Assembly (NCBI RefSeq): GCF_000717175.1
Contig: NZ_JNYD01000003.1
Location: 124,001 to 188,000 of the forward strand
Length of the DNA stretch: 64,000 nt
Direction of reading: 5' to 3'
Source: Pseudonocardia autotrophica
Lineage (GTDB): Bacteria > Actinomycetota > Actinomycetes > Mycobacteriales > Pseudonocardiaceae
Below the pieces are notes generated by a model, which had not been told where the DNA came from, made no database searches, and saw only the letters and a list, made by a program, of their open reading frames with translations. Made by a program: the position numbers and the translations under genes. Position 1 is the stretch's first letter. Each line of letters starts with the position of its first letter. This document shows positions 8,781 through 17,449 of this stretch, piece after piece.

Positions 8781-8981
8781 CTGTGGCCCCTCTCGTCGGT
8801 TGCCGGGGAGGGTCCCGAGGCGGGGCCGGGGTGTCATCCCCCCGTACGCGCGGCGTTGTCGACGTCCCCAACCGGGCCGCGGCGGTCCTGTGGACTCTCC
8901 CAACACCTCGGCGACGCCGCCCTGTCGGCCGTGCGCGGCGGTTCCTACCGTCGGCCGGGCCGTCGTCGAGAGGAGCACGTC

Positions 8982-9761
8982 GTGTCCGATCTCCCCCCGC
9001 TTCAGGAGGCCACGCTGCGCGACAAGGTCGCCGTCGTCACCGGCGCCGCGCAGGGCATCGGCCGCGCCACCGCGCTGCGGCTGGCCGCCGAGGGCGCGCT
9101 GGTGACGTGCGCGGACATCAAGGACACCGCCGAGACCGTCGCGCTCGCGGAGAAGGAGGGCGGGCAGGCCGTCGGCGTGCAGCTCGACGTCCGGGTCGCC
9201 GCCGACTGGGAGGCCGGGATCGCCGGGGTGCTCGAGCGGCACGGCCGGGTCGACCTGCTGGCCAACGTCGCCGGCATCGTGAACATGCAGAGCGAGGACA
9301 CCGTCGTCGGGCTGACCGAGGAGGCCTGGGAGAACGTCCTCGCGACCGACCTCAAGGGCGTCTGGCTCGGGATGCGGGCGGTGATCCCGTCGATGATCGA
9401 GGCCGGCGGCGGGCGGATCGTGAACATCAGCTCGCTCGCCGCGCTGCGCGGCCTGCCGAACCTCGCCTCCTACTCGGCGGCGAAGGGCGGCGTGATCGGG
9501 CTGACCCAGCAGGCCGCCTTCGAGTACGGCCCGCGGAACATCCTGGTCAACGCCATCGCGCCCGGCACGATCGACACCCCGATCCTCGGCGACATCACGC
9601 CGGAGATGAAGGCGGCCAACGCCCGCGCCCACATCATTGACCGGCTCGGCCTGCCCGAGGAGATCGCGTCGATGGTGGCGTACCTGTTCCGGGAGGGCCG
9701 GTTCGTGACCGGGCAGGTCTACCCGGTCGACGGCGGGTGGTCGGCCAAGGGCAACTACTGA
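8982..9761 (+). CDS. Short-chain dehydrogenase/reductase (SDR)
   Basis: Classical SDR of 259 residues: nucleotide-binding VVTGAAQGIGRAT near residue 20, NVAGI, catalytic serine in NISSLAALRG, the YSAAKGG Tyr-Lys pair near residue 165, and the PG motif IAPGTIDTP. It interconverts an alcohol and a ketone with NAD(P). Start GTG at 8982 follows GAGAGGAGCACGTC. Divergent from the LLM/hydrolase operon with about 200 bases between, so all three may be one regulated island. The last codons and stop are duplicated in tandem just downstream. Substrate unknown. Confidence 0.92.
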   Translation: MSDLPPLQEATLRDKVAVVTGAAQGIGRATALRLAAEGALVTCADIKDTAETVALAEKEGGQAVGVQLDVRVAADWEAGIAGVLERHGRVDLLANVAGIVNMQSEDTVVGLTEEAWENVLATDLKGVWLGMRAVIPSMIEAGGGRIVNISSLAALRGLPNLASYSAAKGGVIGLTQQAAFEYGPRNILVNAIAPGTIDTPILGDITPEMKAANARAHIIDRLGLPEEIASMVAYLFREGRFVTGQVYPVDGGWSAKGNY

Positions 9762-9774
9762 GGGCAACTACTGA
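9749..9774. repeat. 13-bp tandem duplication over the SDR stop codon
   Basis: GGGCAACTACTGA occurs twice head to tail (9749-9761 and 9762-9774). The first copy encodes the last residues G-N-Y and the stop of the SDR; the second copy repeats them out of use. It looks like a small slippage duplication with no effect on the protein. Confidence 0.85.
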
Positions 9775-9784
9775 GCACGGGCTC

Positions 9785-12364
9785 CTACTGACGGGCGCGG
9801 TCGTCGGGGCCGAGCAGGTCGGGCGCGCGGGCGGCCGCCTCCCGCCGGGTCGCGACGCCCAGCTTCTGCAGCACCGCGGACACGTGGTGGTCGACCGTGC
9901 GCACCGACAGCACGAGCGCGGCGGCGATCTCCGCGTTCGTGCGGCCGCGCGCGACCAGCCGGAGGATCTCGACCTGCCGGTCCGTCAGCCCCGCGGGGTT
10001 GTCGCGGGTGGCGGGCAGCGGGCCGCGCGGGATCCGGGTGATACCGAGGTCCCGCAGCCGCCGCCGGACGAGCAGGGCCGCGGGTTCCGCGCCCAGCTCG
10101 TCGAGCAGCTGCAGAGCCTGCAGCGTCGGCTCCGGCCGGCCGGACTCCGCGAGCTCGAGCGCCCGCTCGTAGGGGTCGCCGAGGTGCTCCCAGGCGGCGG
10201 CTGCGGCCCGCCAGTCGCCGCGCAGCCCGGCCGCGTACTCCTCGGGGCAGCCGGGGAAGGGCTCGGCCGGACGGCCGGCCCGGGCGAGGTAGCGCAGCAG
10301 CTCGCCGCGGTAGCGCTCCGCTCCTCGCCGCGCAGTGCGGGCGAGCACCGGGTCGACCGCGTCGGGGACCGGCTCGCCGGCGAGCCAGGCCTGCTCGACG
10401 GCGGCGACCGCGGTCGGGGCCAACGCCTGCAGGATGTCCGCGCGGCGGGCCAGGTCCCACGAGCGGTCGAGCGAAGCGGCGGCGTCGGGCGCGCCGCGGC
10501 GGACCCGCAGCCGGGCGAGCAGCGGGAGGGTCTCGCGGCCGAGCACGCCGGCGTCCGGGACGGTGTCGACCAGCTCGGCGAGGCCCGCCTCGGCGTCCGC
10601 CCAGTCGCCGCGCACGGCCCGGAGCAGCAGGTCGTGGGCCTCGAGTGTGTAGGCGTGGGCGAGGAAGTCCGCCTCCCGGGTGCGGTCGAGGCCCTCGCTG
10701 ACGGTCCGTTCCATCTCGGTGAACCGACCGGCCCGGCGCAGCCCCTTGACCATGCTCGTGTAGGCGCGCGCCACGTACTCCTGGTGCCCGATCGCCTCGG
10801 CCTCGCGCACACTGCGGCGCAGCAGCTCGAGGCCGGCCTCGGGCTCGCCGAGCTGGATCCGCGCGAGGCCCTGGTAGTTCAGGCACAGCGCCACCAGGTC
10901 CCGCCGGCCGACCTCGGCCGCCAGCTCCCGGGCCTCGGCCAGCTCGGCGAGCGCCTCCTCCTCGTGGTCGCTCAGCGCGAGCAGCACCCCGCGGTAGGTG
11001 CGCGCGAGGGCCAGCCGCGCCCGGTCCCCGGTGCCGGCGAGGGCCGCGAACGCGCGGTCCACCGTGGTCCGGGCCGCGGCCATGTCCGCCCGCATGTACT
11101 GCTGCCGCGACAGCGTGACGAGCGCCTGGCCGAGCCGAGCGGGATCGCCCAGCTCCTCGCGCAGCCCGACGGCCCGTGCGGCGGCGTCGGCGGCCGCGTC
11201 GAACCGGTGTGCGTTGTAGAGCTCCCAGGCGTACTCCTCGAGGACCGCGGCCCGTTCCTCCACCGGCAGCGCGCCGATGTGCGGAAGGAGCAGCGTGTAG
11301 AAGTCGAGGGACTGCCGGTGGGCGCCTGCGGCGGCGGCGCGGGCGGCGGCAGGCCCGTGATCGACGACGACCGCGGTCGCCTTGCAGCGGGCCGCATGGT
11401 GGAGCACGCGCGCCAGGTCCGGATCGGGACCCGCCAGCAGCACCCGCACGACGTCGTCGTCGAGCCGCAGGCGGCGGGTGCGCGGCAGCGCCTCCTCGAC
11501 GGCCGTCCGCGCCAGCTCGTGCCGGAAGGCCAGCCCGCCGTCGCGGAGCTCGAGGAGGCCGAGCTCCTCGGCCGGCGCGGCGTCCGCCCGCCAGGCCGGG
11601 TGCAGGGCGTCGAGCAGGGAACCCTCGGCCCGTGCGGGCACGACGGCGACCCGGTCGACCAGGTCCCGCGGGCCCGGGTCGAGGCGCGCGAGCCGGCCCA
11701 GCACCGCCTCGCTGACCGACGCCGGCAGGCCGGCCCCGTCCGATCCCGCCGCCAGCAGCTCGGTCACCAGGAAGGGGTTGCCGCGCGTGCGCCCGTGCAC
11801 CCGCAGGCCCACGCCCCGGTCGCCGGCCAGCCCGAGCACCGCCTACAGCGAGAGCGGGGGCAGCGCGATCCGCACGGCCACCGGGGGCCGCAGCACGCCC
11901 AGCACGCGGCGCAGCGCGGTGGTGGGGCCGAGCTCGTCGTCCCGGTAGGTCAGCACCACGAGCGACGGGCACTGCTCCACCCGCCGGCCGAGGAAGGCGA
12001 GCAGGTCGAGGGTGGCCTCGTCGGCCCAGTGCACGTCCTCGACGACCAGCACGGACGGCGTCGCGAGCGCGTCGAGCAGGGCGTCGGCGATCTCGCCGGG
12101 CCCGCCGCCCAGCGCCGCCGCCAACGGGCCGCCGAGCGTGCGGGCGACGTCCCGGACCGGGCCGAGCGGGCCGGGGGTGAGGAGGTCGTCGCAGGCGCCG
12201 CGCAGCACCCGGACCGGCACGTCGGCGGTGAACGCCCGCACGAGCGAGGTCTTCCCGATGCCGGCCTCGCCCGCCACGAGCGCGACGCGTCCGGCGCCGC
12301 CCGTGGCGTCGGCGAGCGCGGCGCCGAGGAGGTCGAGCGCCGGCTGCCGTTCGAGGAGCGGCAT
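9785..12364 (-). pseudogene. Large LuxR-family ATPase regulator (LAL type) interrupted by an in-frame TAG
   Basis: Read through, this frame encodes about 859 residues with the LAL plan: an N-terminal AAA-like NTPase (start MPLLERQPALDLLG; Walker A GEAGIGKTS; Walker B VLVVEDVHWADEAT), a long helical repeat middle, and a C-terminal LuxR helix-turn-helix (LTDRQVEILRLVARGRTNAEIAAAL, then VRTVDHHV). A TAG at 11843-11845 interrupts it at codon 174, just after the conserved PPLSL strand. Both parts are in the same frame, so it is a point nonsense change, not a frameshift. A GTG two codons after the TAG could restart translation of the 684-residue remainder (9785-11839), which keeps the HTH but lacks the nucleotide site. 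Function probably lost or altered. Confidence 0.85.
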
Positions 12365-12401
12365 GGTCAGGAGGGTAACGCCCGTCACTATCCTGGCGGC
12401 C

Positions 12402-13685
12402 GTGTCGGCGTCGACCGGAGCATCTGCGTCGGGGCCGGGGACTCCGGCCTCGCCCGAGCTCACGTTGCGGGCTCTCTCGCCGGGCCTGCTCGCGCTGCCC
12501 TGGGACCAGCCGCTCGGGGAGTGGAGCCCGGCCGAGGTCCCGTTGCGGGACATCGCCGTCGGGCCCAGCCGCCACCTCGTCCGGTTCGCGGGGTGCGACG
12601 GCGTGCTGTGGGCGCTCAAGGAGCTGCCGCACCGGATCGCGCGCAAGGAGTACGCGGTGCTGCGTCGGCTCGAGGACCTCGCACTGCCGGCGGTGCGGCC
12701 CGCGGGCGTGGTGTTCCAGGCGGAGGACACCGCGATCCTCGTGACCCGCTACCTCGAGGGCTCGTGGCAGTACCGGCGGCTGTTCATGCGGCTGCCGCCG
12801 AACCGGCCCGCGCACCGCGCCCGGCTGTTCGACGCGATGGCCGGCCTGCTCGTCGAGCTGCACCGGCACGGGATCTTCTGGGGCGACTGCTCGCTGGCCA
12901 ACACGCTCTTCTCCCGGGACGGCCAGATCCTGCAGGCCTGGCTGGTCGACGCCGAGACCAGCGAGGTCCATCCGTCCCTGTCCGACGGGCAGCGGCAGAT
13001 CGACCTGAACATCCTCGTCGAGAACGTCGCCGCCGGGATGATCGACCTGGCCGAGCGGCTGGACCGGCCGCCGGAGATCCACGAGCAGCTCATCGACGAG
13101 GCGCTCGCGATCCCCGGCCGGTACCGCGCGTTGTGGGAGGCCCTGCACGCGGAGCCGGTGTTCTCGTTCGGCGACCGCTACCGCGTCGAGGGCAAGATCC
13201 GGGAGCTCAACGATCTGGGCTTCGCGGTCGAGGAGGTCACGCTGCGGCCGACCGGGGACGGGCCCGGCGCCCTGCGGCTGCAGGTCGCGGTGGGGGACCG
13301 GCGGTTCCACGCGGACCAGCTGCGCGCGCTCACCGGGCTCGACGCCGGCGAGGGCCAGGCGCGGATCCTGCTCGGGGACCTGCACGCGTACCAGGCGTCC
13401 CTGTCCCGGCGTGGCGGACGCGAGGTCGGCGAGACCGAGGCCGCGACGCGGTGGCGGGACGCGGTGTTCGGGCCCGGGACCGCCCGGGCGCACGCCGCAC
13501 TCGGCGGCGTCGGGTCGCCGGTGCAGGCCTACTGCGACCTGCTCGAGGTGCGCTGGATCCTCAGCGAGCGGCAGGGGGCGGACGTCGGTGACGGGCGCGC
13601 CCTCGCCGCCCTCGCCGGTCGCGCGCCCACCGACTCCGCCGCCCGCGCGGCCGTCGCCGAACCGTCGGAGCCGTGCGAGGGGTAG
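12402..13685 (+). CDS. DUF4032 domain protein with kinase-like fold
   Basis: Protein of 427 residues. The N-terminal part resembles lipopolysaccharide/RIO kinase-like folds (LWALKELPHRIARKEYAVLRRL; HGIFWGDCSLANTLF with the HxxxxxDxxxxN catalytic-loop pattern; LVDAETSEVH in place of DFG); the C-terminal part matches the actinobacterial DUF4032 region. It may be a phosphotransferase, but activity is unproven. The GTG at 12402 lies 7 bases after TATCCT (12389-12394), a good -10 hexamer, with no ribosome site, so a leaderless mRNA is likely. It is divergent from the broken LAL gene only 37 bases away. Confidence 0.85.
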   Translation: MSASTGASASGPGTPASPELTLRALSPGLLALPWDQPLGEWSPAEVPLRDIAVGPSRHLVRFAGCDGVLWALKELPHRIARKEYAVLRRLEDLALPAVRPAGVVFQAEDTAILVTRYLEGSWQYRRLFMRLPPNRPAHRARLFDAMAGLLVELHRHGIFWGDCSLANTLFSRDGQILQAWLVDAETSEVHPSLSDGQRQIDLNILVENVAAGMIDLAERLDRPPEIHEQLIDEALAIPGRYRALWEALHAEPVFSFGDRYRVEGKIRELNDLGFAVEEVTLRPTGDGPGALRLQVAVGDRRFHADQLRALTGLDAGEGQARILLGDLHAYQASLSRRGGREVGETEAATRWRDAVFGPGTARAHAALGGVGSPVQAYCDLLEVRWILSERQGADVGDGRALAALAGRAPTDSAARAAVAEPSEPCEG

Positions 13686-13703
13686 GGGTCCGCTGTGAGA
13701 ACG

Positions 13704-13744
13704 GGCGACGCCGGAGGGCCGGGCGTGGCACCTCCGGCGTCGCC
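13704..13744. terminator. Bidirectional hairpin terminator
   Basis: Perfect 14-bp inverted repeat GGCGACGCCGGAGG / CCTCCGGCGTCGCC with a 13-base loop. It sits between the convergent 3' ends of the DUF4032 gene (ends 13685) and the secreted His-rich protein gene (ends 13756), where a shared terminator is expected. There is no U-tract, as is usual in this GC-rich group. Confidence 0.75.
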
Positions 13745-13755
13745 GGCGTGCGGTC

Positions 13756-14178
13756 CTACTGGATGGAGAACTCGCCGCTCGGGTCGACGGCCGGTGCCTC
13801 GGTGGCGGTCGGCGCGGCCGGCGGGTTCAGCACGCCGAGGATCGGCCCTAGCACGTCCGGCGCCCCGGTCGGCGCAGGCAGCGGGGAGCGCGGGAGGCCG
13901 CCCGGGCCGAGGGGGCCGTCGTGGGCGGGGCCGCGGGCGCCGTCGCAGCAGTTGTCGTGCTTCCTGTGCTTCTTGTGGTGGCCGTCGTGATCGCCCTTGT
14001 GGTGATCGCCCTTGTGGTGATCGCCGCCGTGGCCGTCCTTGTCGGCCTTCTCGCTGTGGCCGCCCTTCTCCGCGTGGCCGTCGTAGCCCCCGTCGCCGGC
14101 GAACGCCAGGCCCGGCGTGATCACCGCGAGGGGCAGGACAGCCGCACCGACCAGCGCGGCGCGAGTCGTCGTGCGCAT
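13756..14178 (-). CDS. Secreted His/Lys/Asp-rich protein, possibly metal-binding
   Basis: Protein of 140 residues that I do not assign to a family. Residues 1-27 form a clear Sec signal peptide (MRTTTRAALVGAAVLPLAVITPG, cleavage after AFA). The mature part opens with a His-, Lys- and Asp-rich block (DHHKGDHHKGDHDGHHKKH) containing HHKGD repeats, then a CC pair (NCCDG), and ends in a Pro/Ala-rich tail. The repeats come from a 15-base tandem unit in the DNA. The histidine density suggests binding of zinc, copper or nickel outside the cell, which is inference. No metal transporter adjoins it; a small membrane protein gene lies 136 bases upstream on the same strand. Confidence 0.75.
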   Translation of the reverse strand: MRTTTRAALVGAAVLPLAVITPGLAFAGDGGYDGHAEKGGHSEKADKDGHGGDHHKGDHHKGDHDGHHKKHRKHDNCCDGARGPAHDGPLGPGGLPRSPLPAPTGAPDVLGPILGVLNPPAAPTATEAPAVDPSGEFSIQ

Positions 14179-14314
14179 GAGGAGCTCCTCTTCGTCCGTC
14201 CGGGGACGTCGTCGTCCCGCCTCCTCGTGCGGCGGCGGTGCCGGCGAGCGTCATCGGGTCCAACGGCCGCCCGTCGGGACGGGCGCGGGGCTCCACACGA
14301 AGGAGTGAGCGCGT

Positions 14315-14569
14315 TCACCAGCCGCGGCGTGGGTCCCCCGCCGACGCGCGTGCGCGTGCGGACCGCCGGCGCACGGCCGCGACCATCAGGCCCAGCGCGA
14401 GGAGCCCGGGCCCGCAGTGCACGGCCAGCACCCCGGCCAGGCTCGGCCCGCCCCAGTCGTCGCGGTAGCTCGCCGGGTCGCCCAGGTCGATCACGAACGG
14501 CTCCGCCACCGCGCGGCCGACGAGGTACAGCCCCACGATCATCGCCGTCACGAGCACCACATGCCTCAT
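14315..14569 (-). CDS. Small membrane protein of unknown function
   Basis: Protein of 84 residues. An N-terminal hydrophobic segment (VVLVTAMIVGLYLVGRAVA) and a second one (LAGVLAVHCGPGLLALGLMVAAV) flank a polar loop with DPASYRDDWGGPS; the C-terminus is strongly basic (RRRSARARA), suggesting a cytoplasmic tail. I know similar short actinobacterial proteins only as hypothetical. It starts 32 bases after the esterase-like gene region on the other side (that gene is on the same strand upstream), so co-transcription is possible. Confidence 0.7.
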   Translation of the reverse strand: MRHVVLVTAMIVGLYLVGRAVAEPFVIDLGDPASYRDDWGGPSLAGVLAVHCGPGLLALGLMVAAVRRRSARARASAGDPRRGW

Positions 14570-14602
14570 GCCGCGGACGCTAGGCGCGGGGCCGGGCCCC
14601 GA

Positions 14603-15862
14603 TCACTGCAGCACACCCCCGGGTTCGGGGTGGGGTGGGCTCGTGCGCGGCCTGACGGTGTGGAGGAACAGCACGTCGTCGACCTCGTCGAGGAGGGTGT
14701 CGTCGGCCGGAATGTAGGCCGGGTTCGTGCTGCTCCGGGTCGTGGCCGCCCGGCGGAGCGCGTGCGCCGGCAGGAGGTGGATGCCGGGCGGCAACGCGCG
14801 GTGGAGGGCGCCCTCGACGGTGCCCGGCGGTGGCGCGGGGATGTCGTGGTGGGCGGCCTCGCCGAGGACGCACGCGATGGCGCGGTAGGCGTCGCCGAAA
14901 CGGTCGGCGAGGTGCGCGCCGGCGGGCTGCCAGCGGAGGGTCGTCGGGCCGAGCGTCATCCCGGTGGTGCCTGTGCGCAGGTGCTGGTTGTGGGCGAACA
15001 CGAGGGTGGGGCCGTGGTCCGCGATCGCCTCGAGGTTGTCCGCCATCGCCGTGTCGCGGAGGGTGGCGAGGCGGTCCCAGCGGTGCCCGGTGTCCTGCGC
15101 CATGACCCGGTGGTAGGCGAGCAGGTCCGCGGCGGTGCGGGCGGCGAGGACGGCGTCCTCCAGGACGGCCGGGTCGACGACGGGCCGCAGGCGCGGTATC
15201 TCGCCGGCGAGGGTGCGGCGCAGGTCGTCGGTGATCGCGCGCAGGTCGCGGACCCGGGGCTCGCCGCCGATCGAGCGGCCGGGGTCCATCGCCGCGGCCG
15301 GGTCCTCCCACGGCCCGTCGGCGCCGAGCAGCCGGTCGAGCGTGTCCCACGGAGGGAGGTCGGCGTCGTGGCCGAGGTGGGTGTGCAGGAAGCCGTGCAG
15401 CACGGTGAGCGCGGGGCGCGGACTGGGCGCCGCCATCATCTCGACGGCCGCGTCGAAGCCCGCGAACCGGAGGCGCCGCGCGTCGGTGCGGTGCCGGTTC
15501 TGTTCGCGCATCCAGCGGATCAGCGCGCGGTTGGCGGGGGAGGCGCCGAAGCCGTGGGTGAAGCCGGCGGCCATGACCCCGTCCTCGGGAGCGTCGCCGC
15601 CGGCGACGTACCCGTCGACGACACGACCGTGCCAGGCGCTGGACTCCGGGGCGATCGTGGTGAAGCCCGCCCGCTCGACGAGGGCAGCGAAGACGGCGTT
15701 GCGGAGGAGGCCGAACTCCTCCTCGCCGTGCAGCGGCTCCCCGAACCCGAGCAGCCGTGGTGGGTGCGGCAGGCCGGCGATGCGGGTGGCGAGCCGTGCG
15801 GCGAGCCCCTCGTGGTCGTCGGCGTCGACGCTGATCAGGGGAGTGGGGATGCCGCTGGTCAT
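14603..15862 (-). CDS. Erythromycin esterase-like protein
   Basis: Protein of 419 residues of the Ere/EreA-like (erythro_esteras) family. Visible family motifs are LLGFGEPLHGEEEFGLLR near residue 40 (with the G(E)xxHG signature), the IAPESSAWHGRVVDGYV block near residue 75, and LVFAHNQHLRTG near residue 290, which carries the catalytic-type histidine. Ere enzymes open macrolide lactones, but most chromosomal homologues in actinobacteria have no proven macrolide activity. ATG at 15862 follows GGAAGGACCCCGC, so the longer frame upstream is not used. Resistance should not be assumed from this similarity. Confidence 0.85.
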   Translation of the reverse strand: MTSGIPTPLISVDADDHEGLAARLATRIAGLPHPPRLLGFGEPLHGEEEFGLLRNAVFAALVERAGFTTIAPESSAWHGRVVDGYVAGGDAPEDGVMAAGFTHGFGASPANRALIRWMREQNRHRTDARRLRFAGFDAAVEMMAAPSPRPALTVLHGFLHTHLGHDADLPPWDTLDRLLGADGPWEDPAAAMDPGRSIGGEPRVRDLRAITDDLRRTLAGEIPRLRPVVDPAVLEDAVLAARTAADLLAYHRVMAQDTGHRWDRLATLRDTAMADNLEAIADHGPTLVFAHNQHLRTGTTGMTLGPTTLRWQPAGAHLADRFGDAYRAIACVLGEAAHHDIPAPPPGTVEGALHRALPPGIHLLPAHALRRAATTRSSTNPAYIPADDTLLDEVDDVLFLHTVRPRTSPPHPEPGGVLQ

Positions 15863-16013
15863 GCGGGGTCCTTCCGGAGCGAGGCGGGGCGCGTGACCAG
15901 TTCGACCGTAGCTGTGAACCAACGGGTTGAAGCTTGGGAAGCAGGACTGCAGGAAAGAGCCCGATCACCCTCCACCGCACGCTGAGCCCCGCCGGGCGCC
16001 GCGAGCCGGAGGG

Positions 16014-17259
16014 CTACGCGAATTCAGGGAGGCGCCGTGCTTCATGGGCACGGGTGGCGTCCCACGTCCGTGGTCGCCTGCGGGGTATCTGGTCGGGGTC
16101 GATCCAGGCGGGCGGGAGGAACTCCGGGATCCCGTCGCGCAGGCGCACCACCCAGTCCGTGGAGTGGATCTGGCGGTGGTGGGCCTTGCACAGCATGACC
16201 AGGTTGCCCAGCGCGGTGGGTCCGCCGTGCTCCCACGGGATGAGGTGGTGGATTTCGCACCAGGATGGTGGGCGGTCGCAGCCGGGATGCGCGCAACCGC
16301 CGTCGCGGGAGGTCACTGCGCGGCGCAGCCCGTCGGGGATCGAGCGGGTGAGCCGGCCGACGTCCAGCGGCTGACCCTGCCCGTCGAGCACCATCGGCAC
16401 CACAGTCGCAGGCCAGCTGCCGCAGCGCGGTCGGCGAGAGCTGCCCGGCGAACTCCAACATCCCGGCCCGGGCCCGGTGCTGCAGGTCCTCGAGCCGGAT
16501 CTGCACGGTCAGGGTCGGGCGGCGCCCACCCACCGACGGCAGCTCGCCGTGCTCGAGCACCCAGCCGCACACCTCGGCCAGCGCCTCGGCCTGGCGTTCG
16601 GCGGCGGTGCGGTCGTCGTCGGCGGTCAGGGGCGCGGCTTGGGCATCGAGGGCCGTCGCGATCGCCTCGAACAGCGCGGCGTCGTCGTAGCGGCCGACCA
16701 GCCGCCCGCCGGGTTTGGTGGCGAACCGGGTCAGGCGGAGTTCGTTGACCTGCGGCGGCGGGCCATCGTCGGGTTCGGGGCCGTCGGCGTCGAGCGCGTC
16801 GAGGAGCGCGGTGCCCCACTGCTGCAGCTCCCGCGGGGTGTAGGTGGCGGCGGCGCCGGCCAGCTGGATCTCCGCGCCGGCCCAGATTTCTGGGGAGAGC
16901 CGGCCGGCGGGCGGCGAGGCCAACAGTCGGGCGACCACCGCGACGTGGGCGAGGGAGGTGTCCCCGGCGGCGAACACGTCCGCGGTCGCCGGCAACCGCG
17001 CCGGCAGCGCCGCGCCGTCGAGCCCGACCCGTGGGCAGACCGCCTCGGCCACCGCTCCCCGCTGCGCGGCGACCCCGCGATCGAGCCGCAGCAGATCCTG
17101 CAGCGCCCGGGTCGGCGAGGCGTAGCCGTGCTCGGCGAAGGTGCCGTGCCGGTCGAGCCCGGCCACCGCGTCGACCCCGATCCGCTCCAGCCGCCGCCTG
17201 CACGCCCGAACCGTCCGCTCCGGCATGCCCCGCGCTGCCCGTCCCGCGCCGCCCGCCAT
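16014..17259 (-). pseudogene. DUF222/HNH endonuclease-like gene, frameshifted
   Basis: The DUF222 half reads in one frame from about 17259 (or the ATG at 17226) to about 16400, ending LSPTALRQLACDC. The HNH nuclease half reads in another frame from about 16403 to 16014 (VPMVLDGQGQPLDVGR, then GCAHPGCDRPPSWCEIHHLIPWEHGG and LCKAHHRQIH). In intact relatives these segments are contiguous, so a net loss of two bases or gain of one occurred near 16400, or a sequencing error. The CxxC and HH zinc/nuclease residues are intact. The N-terminus is also shorter than usual. This is the 13E12-like family, often present in many copies in actinobacteria and of uncertain role. Confidence 0.8.
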
Positions 17260-17449
17260 GCACCGCGTCGACCGTCCCCCTCGGACCGAATTGCGCGGTG
17301 CTGTCTCGGGTGCGCCGGGCGATGCACGGCACCCCGGCGTCCCCCATCCCTCCTCCCGCTTCGTCCCGGCGCCCTGCCCCCCGCCTCCGCGAACCGGACG
17401 AAACGCCGAGCTCCTGTTCCGGCGGCGCGATCAGGGGGATGCTGCCGCC

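Noticed and set aside
11843..11845. The TAG in the LuxR-type gene as a pyrrolysine or other recoded codon
   Set aside because: No pyrrolysine genes are visible, the site is a plain linker after a conserved strand, and actinobacterial regulators do not use it. A nonsense mutation or sequence error is simpler.
9737..13591. A very long open frame on the plus strand opposite the LuxR-type gene
   Set aside because: It reads Arg/Gly/Pro/Ala-rich sequence with no family motif and is the antisense of a gene with clear Walker and HTH motifs; long antisense frames are expected at this GC content.
14603..15862. A macrolide resistance gene
   Set aside because: Family similarity to erythromycin esterase is clear, but chromosomal homologues are widespread in soil actinobacteria without shown macrolide hydrolysis and no resistance context is present.
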